Shown here in pieces: positions 36,501 through 48,900 of a DNA stretch of 64,000 nt; the first letter of the stretch is position 1; every line of letters begins with the position of its first letter. This DNA is from Chaetorhynchus papuensis. Lineage: Eukaryota; Chordata; Aves; Passeriformes; Rhipiduridae. The stretch covers positions 506,576-570,575 of the forward strand of contig VWYX01000218.1 in the NCBI GenBank assembly GCA_013396525.1. The letters run 5' to 3'. The translations under genes were made by a program, and so were the position numbers. The notes below the pieces were generated by a model that saw only the letters and a program-made list of their open reading frames with translations, was not told where the DNA came from and made no database searches.

Positions 36501-39500
36501 AACTGGAAAAGTCATTTTCTGCTTTCAGTCTGTCACCTTTCAAAGAAGAAAGCAGTTTGAGAGTAGACAGCTTTTGCCTGGGAGATAGACAGTTAATGCC
36601 CAAGTGACAGAGAGAGTCTTTGTGTATAAAACCAGACTCCTGCTTCATGTTTCCTAGGAAAAGAGAGTACATAGTACTGAGCAAAAATAGCATTAACTTC
36701 TTGCATAGTTACACATATACATGGAAGTGGTAATTGAATAAGTCCAAAGTACAAAAAGGACTGAGATATTAAAAGATACACTTCTAGAAGCAAATTTCAC
36801 TGTGCTGATATGATACAGAAAGTGTGAGCTTGTGACCATGGGGTGAAATAAATAAAGCAGTTCTATGAATCACTGCAATAATGTGATTTTGTTTAAGTTC
36901 TTGCTTTATCTCATATTCTGCTTAATTAAGAGACCATTAGTTTTATCAGTCACAGATAGAGTATTTTGTAATTTCTCTGGTAGAACTCTAGCTTGAACTC
37001 TGATACAGCAGCATCGAGACATCAACACCTGGCCACTTGAGCGATTAGTATTGATTTTCTGCAGAATTTTCACAAATTTAGTAATAAATACAAAAGTTTT
37101 CAAACAAAATGCAATATTTAGGTAATTTACATGTTTTCAGTAATGTATCAAGTATATTGGTTGCAGCATTGTCCATCCAGATTTTTCTTTGTATTTCAAT
37201 TTGCTTTAACATAATTTTTTACTTAACTATCTTAGTTTATAATGTGCCATTATATTTCAACCTTATTTAAAGTAATTTTGGTATGTTTAAAGCATTTGGA
37301 GCCTTCAGAAAAGGCACTTAATAGAAGATCCATTATTTTTAAAGGAAATTAAGATCTGGAAATTAGAGCTAACTTACAGCATACCTAAATTAGGTATTAA
37401 CTTTATTATGCTACTCTTGCTTCTTCATTATGCTTGTATTTTACAATAGAAGTACAAACAGTCTGCTTCAATGAGAGACGAGAACCTCAGGGTATCTCCT
37501 AAGGGCTCTGTTCCTCTCTCCCTGTGGAGCACCATAGCCTGGTAGGAATCATTCAGGGCCTGAGTTTCAGGAGATTTCACAAATACTATTGCTTTTACTG
37601 TTTACGACTGTGATATTGGCAGAATTATTATTATAAGGACACTGTGACTGGAATATATGATACGACATTCCACTATTACAAATTGTGTCTCCGAATTTCC
37701 TGCCAAACTCTGCTTTACATTTGATAACAGACCTGATCAAATTACTATAAAAATAGGAATACTTACAGCCACAGGAGCAAGATTCTCCAAAGGACACCGC
37801 CCATGTCATGAAAATGGGTAACCAGGCTCCACAGCAACAGCTCCAGAGCTAGCGGTGGCTCACGGGGTAGGGAAGAGCATCTACACACTTTGTGGTAGGA
37901 TTCTCTGGTTAGCCATTGTTGTGTGCATGGTGTTGTGATATCTGCTGTAATTTAATGTGTTGATTGTGTGCATGAGCTTTCATAATTCATAGCAGGTGCT
38001 CACATTCTGCTGAAAGGATGTGCCTAAACACGTGACACGTAATCTGAATAAAAAACCTCTAGTGCATGTTTGGGTTGGGTGAGGGTTTTTTTTGGTTTTT
38101 TTTTGTTTTTTTTTTTTTTTTTTAATTGGTTGGTTTTGTTGGGTTTTTTTCGTATGACACCAGCATTGTAGCCAAGATTTTGGAACCTGTTTTCTGTTGT
38201 TTCTTTGGAGAGAGGGGGTGGTTTAGTGTTAGTATTAACACTTGAATATAAATATTATGTTGTTTAACCTGCCTAGATGGTTACTGCTGTATTTTATTTT
38301 AAAGAGTGTGTGGTGTATGTGAAATGTTTCTCATGCAGTGCTCGTTTCATCTTGTGTGCTTATGACTCAGAATTTGTAAGCAACCAGAAGTTAGTTCCCA
38401 TTGTTTCATATCCAGTTTCCAACTCCCCATAAAATATTTTGTCAAGTTTATTACATGACTCAATGCTATGTAGCTAAAATTGAAACTGAAGGTACAGACA
38501 AGAATCTTTTGGTCAGGAAAAAAGATCTATTTCTTTGTTTCATCCTTAATGGTTCTAACTGATCTATTCAATAGCATTTGTATTTATGTAATCTGTACTG
38601 TACCAAAACTGTCTGTCCTCAGTGAGGTCAGGATTTCCTTTACGTAGCATAATAATAAAGTACAGTAAGAGAGTGCTTACACTAAGCCTGGCTTTCCCCT
38701 CTTCTGATTGTCTCATTCACTATAAACTGCTCTTGGTTTTTGTCAGGGAGGTCAGGTTTTTTTGACCTTTTCCTAGTTATAAGTTGTTAGCCACCTGTAT
38801 AAAGCTACCTTACCTGACTTTTAATTATGGATAGTCTGTAGGTGATGAAATGTTTACTGTGCTGTGTTTCTCAGCAAGTTTTTTTGAAACATATGCTATT
38901 TCATAGTGATCTACTAAGCAAGCCAATTTTGAGATGCATTGCTTTATCTGTCTGAAGAATATTATGTGTATGTTGTAGAGGAAAGATGTTCTTTTGTGTG
39001 ATTTATCAAAAAAGTTGGAACTTTGAGCTGAAACCTTTTGATAATTCTACATTAAAATCAGAGGGGTTCACTCTTGTAAATTATTAGTTATGGATTCTGT
39101 GTAACATGAAAAATATTTCTGCGTTCTACTTGCAATTTCTGCCATCATAAGTTTGTATCACTGAGACTGTATTTTAAAGACATACAGTGAAAGAGACACT
39201 GTTTGAAATGTATGTTGCATATTGTGTCCACATTTGTCAACAAATGACTTGATTCGTAACTTAGTAAAACAGTCATAAAGATATGTATTATACAATATCT
39301 CATCAATACTGTGCATTTTGTTCTAGAAGATGCACCATTAAATATATTAAGATAGTGTACTTCCCTAGAAAAATGAGAACAGTGATACCATACATGTCTA
39401 ATTATTATTTACTAGTAATGTTAGTGTTAACCTAGAATCACCAACAGAAATTGAGACCCTACTATACTAGATAATGATTCCAAAGTTTCTGTGCCATTAA

Positions 39501-42500
39501 CTTAGGATAGGTCTGGTTTGTTTTGTATGCATATCTAAACAGAGGGGTCAAAGGCAACTATGAAAGTTTTAATGTTGACTGCTGTACTGAAGTGCTCTGA
39601 AAGTACTCTTAGCAAAGAAGAAGGTCAATGCAGAAAGGAAACCAACACTGAAAAGTTTTCCATTTTAGATATTCTATATGGGTATAAACAAATGGAAAGG
39701 CTATTGGAAAGTGGTACAAAGCAAGCAAGGAGTGTCAGTGCTGTAATAGGTTGGTAAAATAAGCATTGTGAGCCTGGAAAAAAAAGAAGCAGCTGTAAAA
39801 AATAACATGCCAAAATATAACAAATGGCTATTGTTGTTAGTCTATACTTAAAATTGTTTTTTCCATATGTAATTTAAATCAACACTTCCATACATTAATA
39901 TTTTATCCAAAGCTGTCTGAAATTCAGAGATAACATGCTTGCCACAGAGGCAAGGTAGGCAAGTACCCTTAAATCATCTTTCCTAATTCTCTAATGCTGT
40001 GAACATTATAGTGCTCTGAATCAGAATTTAAAAACTACTGTAAGTGTTCATTCTGCAATGTTTCCCAAGTGTTAAAAAGGCCTCTTCAGACCTGGTAGAT
40101 CATGGCACAGAACAGCCTACTTGACTGCAGTCAAATGTTTCCTAAGAGAATCACCAGCTGACTGATAAATAATCTTAGCATAAGTTTTAATAGTGCATAG
40201 AGCTACTTATTTCAGCTAGTATATATGCCACAAGCGACCATTTTAGCTATCAAAAGTGATTTATTTGAAGCAGGGGTTCTAAGAGGTTTTCAAGGCAGTA
40301 TTTACAGTGTTATGAAAAGCAGATTCAGTGACATGCTGTAAATCTTGTAAATAAATTTCATTTGCTGTGAGACAAAATTTGAGAACTTAAAAGAGAAATC
40401 AGGCTTCTACTGTTGCAAAGTATTTTTGATAGCTTAGGATGAAATAAAAAGCAACTAAAAACAATGGCATGTGGTGGAGTATATTTTATTTATACCCTGT
40501 TTACTTGTGAAGGAGTTGAGGAAAATGCATTCACAGAGAAAGATACTGTTAAGTGTTATGTGTGATGGGGAAAAAGAGGGAATTAGAGATAGAGAATAAT
40601 AATGCAAAGACTTTGTAGCCTCTCAGATGGAGATCCTACACTGAGTTGCAAGCTAGTGCATGAGAAAGAAACTGCAGCATTTACTGTCACAGAGAAACCA
40701 ACCCATTGTCTGTCTTAAAAAAGGTGTAATTTTCATCCTGCCTCTTCTGTGCCATGCCAGATTTTCTGGATATGTTGCAGAAGTGTTTGTTAATTGCAGC
40801 AAGAATGCTACTCAGTATTTCCTTGCCAGGCTTCAGTTTGTATTACCTTAAGCAAACTCTTACTACTGAAGCAAACACATAAATCTCATTAAATCAGGAT
40901 ATATGTAAAGGAGACATTCTGCTGCTCATCTTATATAAATTGCCAAAATCCTTGAGGTTCATTTTAATCTCCCATTTTTAATTTTTTACTTACCTCTGGT
41001 TCAAGAAAGTACTTAACGTTATGTTGTCCATCCATATTATGGACAAACTTAAATATGATTTAATTTGGGCTGAATTGCAAGCTTATAGAGCAATACATGC
41101 TACATTGTGATCCTGAATAAAGATTTTTCTTAAAATTGGGGCATAACATTGCTATATTTTTTGGTTTACCTATTAAAAACCTTTATATTTTTATTTATTT
41201 TTGAAAACATTATTTTAAAAAAACAGACATATGTTGATAACTGCTATTTTCTATAAATAGATAAGCAAAAACTGTGGACTGGTAAAAATAGCTGGTTAAT
41301 ACTACAGGTGTTCCTTGGCTTTTAACTTGTGTTCTTAAACACATATTCTAACTATTTTCCTGCTTGATGCAGCTAAGACTTTGCTTTAATAAGCCACTTC
41401 ACAAAATGTTCCAAACCTGCCCTCACTCCTTTATTTCTTTTTCACACAAAATTCAAGAGCACTGGGAAGTTTAGTTTATACACTGAATGACAGCTTGCCC
41501 CTACATCTTTATAGCTGTAATGTAAACTAAAAGGGCAGCCTTACAAAATATTGTGAAGTTTGATATCAGAAGATTTATGAAAAAATATTTCAGAAGTATT
41601 TTGAAGGTGATTTAGGTTGTGGCCTTGGTACATTATTCTATGCAGAAATGCACTCTCCTACTCATTTTGCATTTCAACCTTATGCTATAGTCAAGATATA
41701 TTGTACTGAAGTATTGTAACACTTCTTTGTAACAAATGCTGAGAACTGGTCCCAGCCCCTGCCAAATTGAACCAGAAGAACTTGGTTAGTTATTCTCAGG
41801 TTTAGATTTTTGCTGTTGAAAAGTGTGAATATTTTTTAAATCCATTAGTTGGGGTTTGATTTCTGAGATTGTAAGGAAAATAGTTTTATGCTTTGGGATA
41901 TTTCAATGACCAGAGAGAATCCAGAATATCACTGAAATACTTTAAATTTGTTGTGTTTATTCTATAAAAAATGCGTGCTTGGTCAAAGTGGAAAATTCTG
42001 GAAATCATAATATATTATATATTACATATATGATGTATAAATTATATGCAATTCTGTATTTTTGAACTATTTTTATGTTAGGCATAGTGTTCTTATTTAT
42101 GTGTATGCATATTTATATATGTTGATACTTACCTATGCTTTGAAATCAGCGTGCTTGTGTTTATTTGCATTATTTAAACAAATGCATTTAATGCATCTGT
42201 TTGAATGTGATACATTGTATACCTGTGAGAACATTACTGTTTTAATGAAAGATGTTAAAGACTAAACACATTATGGCTAAGATTTTCTTATTTGCAAAAG
42301 TTCTGAAATTACCAGTTATGATCCCTGCAACATTTTAAATAATATTAGAAAAGTATGAAAAGCAAACTACTGATATACGCTGTAAAGAAATTATTAAAGA
42401 CCCACCATGCTCATTATGGGGTTCATAATTTAAAATTTTCTACTATGACTGTATGTAAAATCTCAACCATAACAATAAATTGTTTCTTTGCATTTGATTT

Positions 42501-45383
42501 ATAATTGTAGAGTGTATTCTGCATGTTGAAATGTGATTTAGAGGAGGAGGAATCATTCTGAAAAACAAACCAGTTAATTAGTAGGATTGCATTCCTACAT
42601 TGTGAAGTACAATACTTGTTCCTAAATACATTATGAAGATTAAACATATTTATATGTACATTTATTTTATCTCAGGGAGTCAACTACTTTATGTCCAAAG
42701 GCATACTGGACGATTCACCGAAAGAAATAGCTAAGTTTATCTTTTGCACAAGAACACTGAATTGGAAGAAGCTGAGAATCTACCTTGATGAAAGGTAATT
42801 CAAATTTCTCTTAAGAGATTTTCTATTAATTTTCAATGTACAGCCATATTTAACAATATTTTGAATGTAGAGATGCAACTTCAAGGTTGTAAAAAGGCAA
42901 AAAAATTCAAGTAGGTAATGGTTCTGCTAAATCTTAACAGTTACTCAGTTCAAGTATTTATGTGACTGTAATACTTAATAAGAATCTTCAGAAATGCCAC
43001 TTATAAATAATAAATCTCTCATCCTCACAAAATTTTGTATAGATATTTTGCTGGTTTTTTTGACTGGAGGGTTTTTTCCCCTTTCTGTGTGTGTTATTCA
43101 GAAAGAGTAGTTATCACTTTACTAAGGGATGATAGCTTTTTAGCTGTGTTGAGTCATGTGACCATTACTTGGTTGCCTGACATTTCTTGATTGGAAGTTG
43201 CACACACCTCCTGAGATGGAAGGGAAAATCCTCTTGGAGACATCAGGAGCTGCAGAAGGGAACACTCTCCGTGCTGTAGTGTGCTCTTCTGTCTCCACAG
43301 TGCTTTCTCACACCATCGTGTTGAGGTGGGGCAGTACCATGAAAGAGAAGGAGAATAGTAACTGCACCTAAATGGGAAGAACAGAGGGCCAACAGCACTT
43401 CTAGCAGGAATCCTCTCCTGCTTCTCATCCTCTTCAGCCTGTACTACTAAAGGAAATAAAAGGAGTCTGTGGTGTTATAACCACTGACAGTCCTGTGCTG
43501 TAAAACTTCATATTTATCAATTTTTTAGACAATACTAAAAACACAAAACCATTTAATAGATGAGATTGCAAGTTAATATTAGCGACTCCTACTGCCATTT
43601 ACCTGCCCTTCATAATTAGAGCATAATCAGACACTAGAAATAAAAACTACTTTTCTAAATGTTGAAACTCCCATCTTAGTACTGAAAGGTAAAAATCAGG
43701 TTAAACATAGGAGAATATTCTTCAGTTCACTTCAAATTTGCTTCCAAATTTTTTTCAACTGTCTTTTGCACATCTGCTAATATAGGTGTGGTCTGAATCT
43801 TTTAGATGTTTCTGTGTTCAGTGGAAGACACTTGAGAACATCACACCCTGATCACTTATGTGAGCAAATTTTGCCTAGCCGAAGCCTGGTTTTAACAAGA
43901 CACTCCTGTAACAATTTGGACATCAAAATGTGTGGCACACATGAATCTGTTCCCTTTACTGTCTTTTTTAGTGGTTTTGTCACTTTAAAGGAAGCAAAGC
44001 CTCTGTGCAGACTTTGAATATGCATATAAACTTTGAATTCTGGTTAATGTGTGTTTCTATAGTATTTGGCTACAAATAAGCAAAGAACATGTGTTTATAT
44101 TATCTTTGTGCTGTTAGTGATAATTTCGCCTTTCAGAAAAAACAAAAGCTCGTACTATTCTAAAGCTTTAATTTTTATTTTTAAAATCTACACATTTTCA
44201 TATTTAAACAGTTAAAAGAAACTTTTCTAATAATGTGGTTTTTCATTCTACCAGGAGAGATGTTTTGGATGACCTTGTGACACTGCACAACTTCAGAAAT
44301 CAGTTCTTGCCAAATGCACTGAGAGAGTTCTTCAGACACATTCACGCTCCCGAGGAGCGTGGGGAGTACCTTGAAACTCTCATAACAAAGTTCTCTCACA
44401 GATTCTGTGCTTGTAATCCTGATTTGATGAGAGAGCTTGGCCTTAGCCCTGGTAAGCAAAAATGAGCAGTGGATCAGTCTTTATACTTCTGAATGATGCT
44501 ACTGTTTCTGATAGCTTTAAAATCAGCACCTAAGCAAGTATTTCTGACAGTACAAAATGGTTCAGTATAGAGTCATCATTCCACTTGGGTTGAAAAAAAA
44601 AAGAAAACAACCAAAAACAAAAGTACAGATTCTGCTTTTAGCTGATTAGTTGGGTTTATTTCCATGTTATCTTTCCTTCATTTTTTACTGTACTTGAGCT
44701 TTTGTCTATTTCTGAATTTCCTCTTGCAGAGTCTTACACACTTAACATTTTACCTTGTGGATTGTCTCACAGAAATGAAAGGGAATCTTAGGCCACCTTC
44801 AAGTTAACAAGCATTTCTAATTGGTTGGGGGAGGCAGTTTACAGCAGTGGAACTGCTTACATATTTAAAAGATAAGCTTTTGCAGGATGTTGGCTTTAGT
44901 TTACACAAACTTAAGAATCTGTTTAAATGAAAATGCATAAAGCCCTTAGTGGCTTTTGGATTATGTAGAAATACTAAGAGATTTGTAAATTCTGATTTGG
45001 CAGTGTGCTCATGTTATTGCTTTGGAAGTTGCTATATTAAATTTTATTTCACTGGGATACCCTTCTGAGCAGTTGCATGTATATGTGTGTACTTACCTAT
45101 ATATATATAAGGTTCGTAGACAGGGAGCAATACTTTTAATGATCACAGTTTTTTAAACTTTTTTAAACTTTTTTAATTTATTCTCTCTTGTCTAGATGCA
45201 GTTTATGTACTGTGTTACTCTTTGATTCTTCTTTCGATTGATCTAACAAGCCCTCACGTGAAGAACAAAATGTCAAAGAGGGAATTCATCCGAAACACAC
45301 GACGAGCTGCACAGAACATTAGTGAAGATTTTGTAGGGCACCTTTATGACAACATCTACCTTATTGGCCACGTGGCTGCCTAA
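33237..45383 (+). CDS. FBXO8: F-box only protein 8, FBXO8 (5 coding exons)
   Basis: Coding exons 33237-33565, 35753-35879, 42676-42794, 44255-44451 and 45196-45383 sum to 960 nt, i.e. 319 residues plus TAA, the usual vertebrate length. All junctions are GT-AG and in frame. Residues about 71-115 form the F-box (LPPELSFTILSYLNATDLCL, then CVWQDLANDELLWQG), which binds SKP1 in an SCF ubiquitin ligase. Residues about 150-285 form a Sec7-like domain. The position that carries the exchange-factor glutamate in ARF-GEFs reads FLPNALREFF here (209-218) and lacks that glutamate. This fits the published view that FBXO8 promotes non-degradative ubiquitination of ARF6 rather than nucleotide exchange. The start is chosen as MGQGLWR, the conserved N-terminus; the open frame continues upstream to 33180, but an AG acceptor (33224-33228) intervenes. 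Exons 2-5 are almost identical to human, and exon 1 is the variable part. Confidence 0.97.
33566..35752 (+). other. FBXO8 intron 2, nothing further seen
   Basis: 2.2-kb AT-rich intron without a supported internal gene or recognisable repeat. Confidence 0.6.
35753..35879 (+). CDS. FBXO8: FBXO8 coding exon 2
   Basis: 127 nt, residues 111-152 (LCKSTWGHCSIYNKN onwards, ending NANPDE). Acceptor TTTTCATAG|G, donor GATGAG|GTAAGT. Confidence 0.97.
35880..42675 (+). other. FBXO8 intron 3 (6.8 kb)
   Basis: The largest FBXO8 intron. It contains a T-rich low-complexity tract at 38085-38150. The rest is AT-rich with short chance frames only. No nested gene or repeat family was recognised. Confidence 0.6.
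38085..38150. repeat. T-rich low-complexity tract
   Basis: Runs of 7-18 T separated by G or GG, followed by TTGG-type units. It resembles a decayed poly(T)/(TTTG) simple repeat. No retroposed sequence with a matching family end was seen beside it. Confidence 0.8.
42676..42794 (+). CDS. FBXO8: FBXO8 coding exon 3
   Basis: 119 nt, residues 153-191 plus two bases of codon 192 (GVNYFMSKGILDDSPKEIAK onwards). Acceptor TTATCTCAG|GGA, donor ATGAAAG|GTAATT. It starts the Sec7-like domain. Confidence 0.97.
42795..44254 (+). other. FBXO8 intron 4, nothing further seen
   Basis: 1.46-kb intron. A slightly more GC-rich patch at about 43200-43450 has no recognisable gene content. Confidence 0.6.
44255..44451 (+). 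CDS. FBXO8: FBXO8 coding exon 4
   Basis: 197 nt, residues 193-257 (RDVLDDLVTLHNFRNQFLPN onwards, ending LGLSP). Acceptor TTCTACCAG|G, donor AGCCCTG|GTAAGC. It carries the loop where active Sec7 proteins have their catalytic glutamate. Confidence 0.97.
45149..45178. repeat. TTTTTTAAAC decamer repeat by the exon 5 acceptor
   Basis: Two perfect units and one partial unit of TTTTTTAAAC end 17 bases before FBXO8 exon 5. The repeat extends the acceptor's pyrimidine tract. Confidence 0.75.
45196..45383 (+). CDS. FBXO8: FBXO8 coding exon 5 (stop codon)
   Basis: 188 nt, residues 259-319 (AVYVLCYSLILLSIDLTSPH onwards, ending IGHVAA) then TAA at 45381-45383. Acceptor TTGTCTAG|AT, preceded by a T-rich decamer repeat at 45149-45178. 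Confidence 0.97.
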
Positions 45384-45945
45384 AAGCACAATTTGCTAGC
45401 ACTTAAAATTTATAATTTTCAAAAATTACATCGATTCCAGATATTAATTATTTTGTAGAGATGGGGGTTATTTTAGTGCTGGTCATTCTAACCTCTGTAT
45501 GCAATCAAAGTTTGTGTGTGTAAGTGTGTGTATGTGTAAACTACCTTTTCTATCTATTTACTGTGGAAACAGAAGGAATTTTTTTTCATAATTTTTTTTA
45601 GTTTTGCACAAAACAATGCCATTAGTCTGACACAGCCATTTATGAATGTTAAACTGACATTACAGTCTAAGCTGACAAAGTGGTGGATTTGTGCATTAGA
45701 TCTGCTTGAAACTTTAGTAAGTTCATTCTTTTTAGAATACCATGTAATGTGTATATATTTAACTAAAGAGATTTATAATCATAATTATTTTATTGTAAAA
45801 TATTTTAACTAAAATTTCTCCTTTTATCTCTTAAATTAGTGTTTGACTTCCGTTTGCATTTTTTTACAATGCTGACTACCTCAGATACCTAAGTTAGAGG
45901 AACATTGGTCTGAATACTACAATAAAGTTTATTCTAGGAGATGAT
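45384..45945 (+). other. FBXO8: FBXO8 3' UTR (probable)
   Basis: The AT-rich sequence after the stop codon runs to the first canonical AATAAA at 45921-45926. It contains a TG-rich stretch at about 45511-45538. A longer UTR reaching another AATAAA at 47262-47267 cannot be excluded. Confidence 0.6.
45921..45926 (+). terminator. FBXO8: FBXO8 polyadenylation signal
   Basis: The first canonical AATAAA after the stop codon, 538 bases downstream and followed by T-rich sequence. Confidence 0.65.
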
Positions 45946-48900
45946 AGAACACTTGTAAAATATCTCAGCTGGTATTTTATACTGTATTTATTAACTTGAG
46001 TTAGCATGTTGCCAACCTGCCATTCACTCAATTTTAAAGATTACAGGCTCTATTTTCGATGAACCCTGATGCCATACAGGGGTAGCCAGGGGAAATCATG
46101 CAGTGTACAGGGAGGCTTACATCATTTACATACATAACCTCTTTTGCAGATACTAGTTTTTGGGAAACAGGGCAACTACAGTCACCTATTCAGCACAGTA
46201 AGCAAGAAAAAATCTGAAGAGGGAAAGTAGTAGGAGTGACCAACGTGTTGCTGCTTTCAACTGGTTCCCTCAGTCTAGAAGAGTCAATGATGGAAATGCC
46301 TTGGCAAATATATACCAGATGACTCGTTGCTAAAGCTGTTAAAAACTGACGGTGCAAGATTGGAGCAGTGACTGTGCAGGTTTGGAGAGCTGTTTCAGAG
46401 TCAGATACTGAATTACTTTCTATAGCTGTCATGTAGCTAGATTTTAAAAAGTTCTAAATTTATGGAAGTGCTTCAAAAATTACTTGGTCAGGTTGTGTCT
46501 TGACATTTTCTGAAGTGTGGAGAGTATTAGCAGTGCAACTGCTGTGCGTGTGCAGGAATTGAGTAAGGATTTGCCTAGTTTTTGTTCAGACATGTCACAG
46601 AGCAGTGCTTTTCTTAAATTGACGTAACATGCAGTTGAAGTAAGAGCTGTTTCTGATTATGTTTGTTTACATAATATTCAGCTATCAGTAGCATCTGGAT
46701 ACATCATGGTAACAAGTATATTTCTTCTTTTTCCCTACCATGAAGTGAGGTGGGAAGGTATTCTTAATCTGTGAAACAGAACTAATCTGAACTGAATGCA
46801 GGAATGACCCCTCACAGCCATGCACTTTGCCTATGCTGCTGCTTTCTGTTTGGCACCTAGAGAGTGTTCAGCTGTTTTAGATGTGAGAAGAGTCATGACA
46901 ATGACAGTACATACAAGTCCTACAGAAATGCATGCAGAAAAAGTACTTTTTTATTACATTACCTTTAATCCAGTGTAAATGTCATTGCACTTATGTAGCA
47001 TACACAGCCAAAGCCAGGAGCCAGCCATGTTCCAGACAGGTTTACAGTATCACTTGCCTTGCTCAGGATAACTACTCCTCACCCTGTGTTGTTTCATGTG
47101 TTTCAAAAAGTCCAAGGATGCGTTCTGCAGTGGTCAGTTAATCTCAAACACAAATAGTACATGGGTACAGTGGGGAGGTTTGTTTAAGGCACAGGTATCT
47201 GCTCCTGTATTACAGGGAAAAAAAAAGATGGAAAACTTTTAACATAATTTGTAAAACCAACAATAAAGGACAAGTGTCTCCGGGTTCCTTAAAGTGATCT
47301 TGAGTGGAGACAGCAGAATATAGTTTTCTAAGAAACACTCCTCAGAAGTTTACACTTTAAAAGAAGAATTCAGTGAATTTTGAAATTAGAAATATTCTTA
47401 TTAGAAAATATTTTCTCCTCAAACCACAAATGCAGAGCAAGGCTTAATTATCTTCTGACTTATGTTTAGGTTGACATTAGTGATACTAGTTTTGATTTTG
47501 CACTAATAAGAGAGTATGAATTGTTAGTCTGCATTTCTCTTAAGTTCCAGTTACCCTGATACAGAACAAATCTTCCAGGCAGACAGAACATGTTTTTTTC
47601 TGGAATAGATGAGTACATCTATTAGCAAGGTTTAGAAGACTTCAAGGCCAGTGTAGCAGCCAAGAAGATAAATTAGAAACAGGATGATACAATTCAAGTT
47701 TCCATAAGACAAGTCCAGGGGAAAAGAAAACACCACCCTAATGACATGCAGATAACAGCATGTGATCTTCATGACAAGATTTTGAACAGTGTTTGAGGAT
47801 TAGCACCCAACTCATGCTGTACATTATGTTACTAATGCAGAGTTGAACAAAAAAACCAGCAAACACAACATGCCAAGTGTGAATTCCCTCAGAGGCAACC
47901 AAGAAACAGCTAATTAATATAGACGTTTCTTCTGTCCCTTTTCCAGTTTGAGTCTATCTCTAAAGTGGCTGAGAAGGAATTTTTTGCATTTTAGCAATCT
48001 AGACTTTACATGAAGTTACACAATTTTCTGTCTTAAAAGGAGAAAAAAAGTCTTAAGCAGATGTAATAGTACTCTGAAAAAGTGAGAAAAATTCTCTTGG
48101 TTGCCCTCCAAAAACTTTTAAAAAGTTTTGGGCAGTGTCTTCTTCAATGCACTTGGTGTCTCCACACACATTTTAAAATAATGGTACTTCATTGGTCCAG
48201 ATGTCACTAAATGATGTGATGTGGAAATAGCTACTTGATCAAGCACTTCAGAAGACTTCGGTAGAGGATCTCAAGCCTAATTACATAATCATGATCATGC
48301 TTACAACTGCAGAGTGACTCCCAAGCTCTTGTGATTCCACCACTGCATGTCCTTTGAACTTTGGCCGTGTGGTGTTGCCTTAACTCTTTAACTGTATGCA
48401 CTGTACACAGCACTGAGGGAAGAAATGAGCCTGCAGCCCATCCCCCTGCAAACACTCACTGTTCTGGTCCTAAAAGACACTGGAATTGTTCTGAATGGCC
48501 GTTTCTGAAAGTTTGGTAACGTCAGTATATACAGATGTGACAGAAGGAAACTTGTTTTCTCTTTGTGTCAGGGAAAAGGAGTGTCCCTGTGTCCATGTAA
48601 AGTGTCACACTAATGCAGCTCATGTTTGTCTTTATTAAATTCTGAGGCTCTGATTTCATTTATTGAAGGGATATGACATATATTAGACATTCACATGGCT
48701 TGCTGTAGACAGAGTCTGATATTACCTGTTTTCTCAGACTCTATTTCTGTCTAGAATACTTTTCATTCAAACTCTAAACCATACATTTATACAGCTTTGA
48801 CTTTTTAAAATAAAGCTGCTTCAACATACAGAAGCCCAAACAAATACAAGTTTGAGACATGTTTGTCAATTTTGAAGCAAGTGAGAAATTTGCATTCAGG

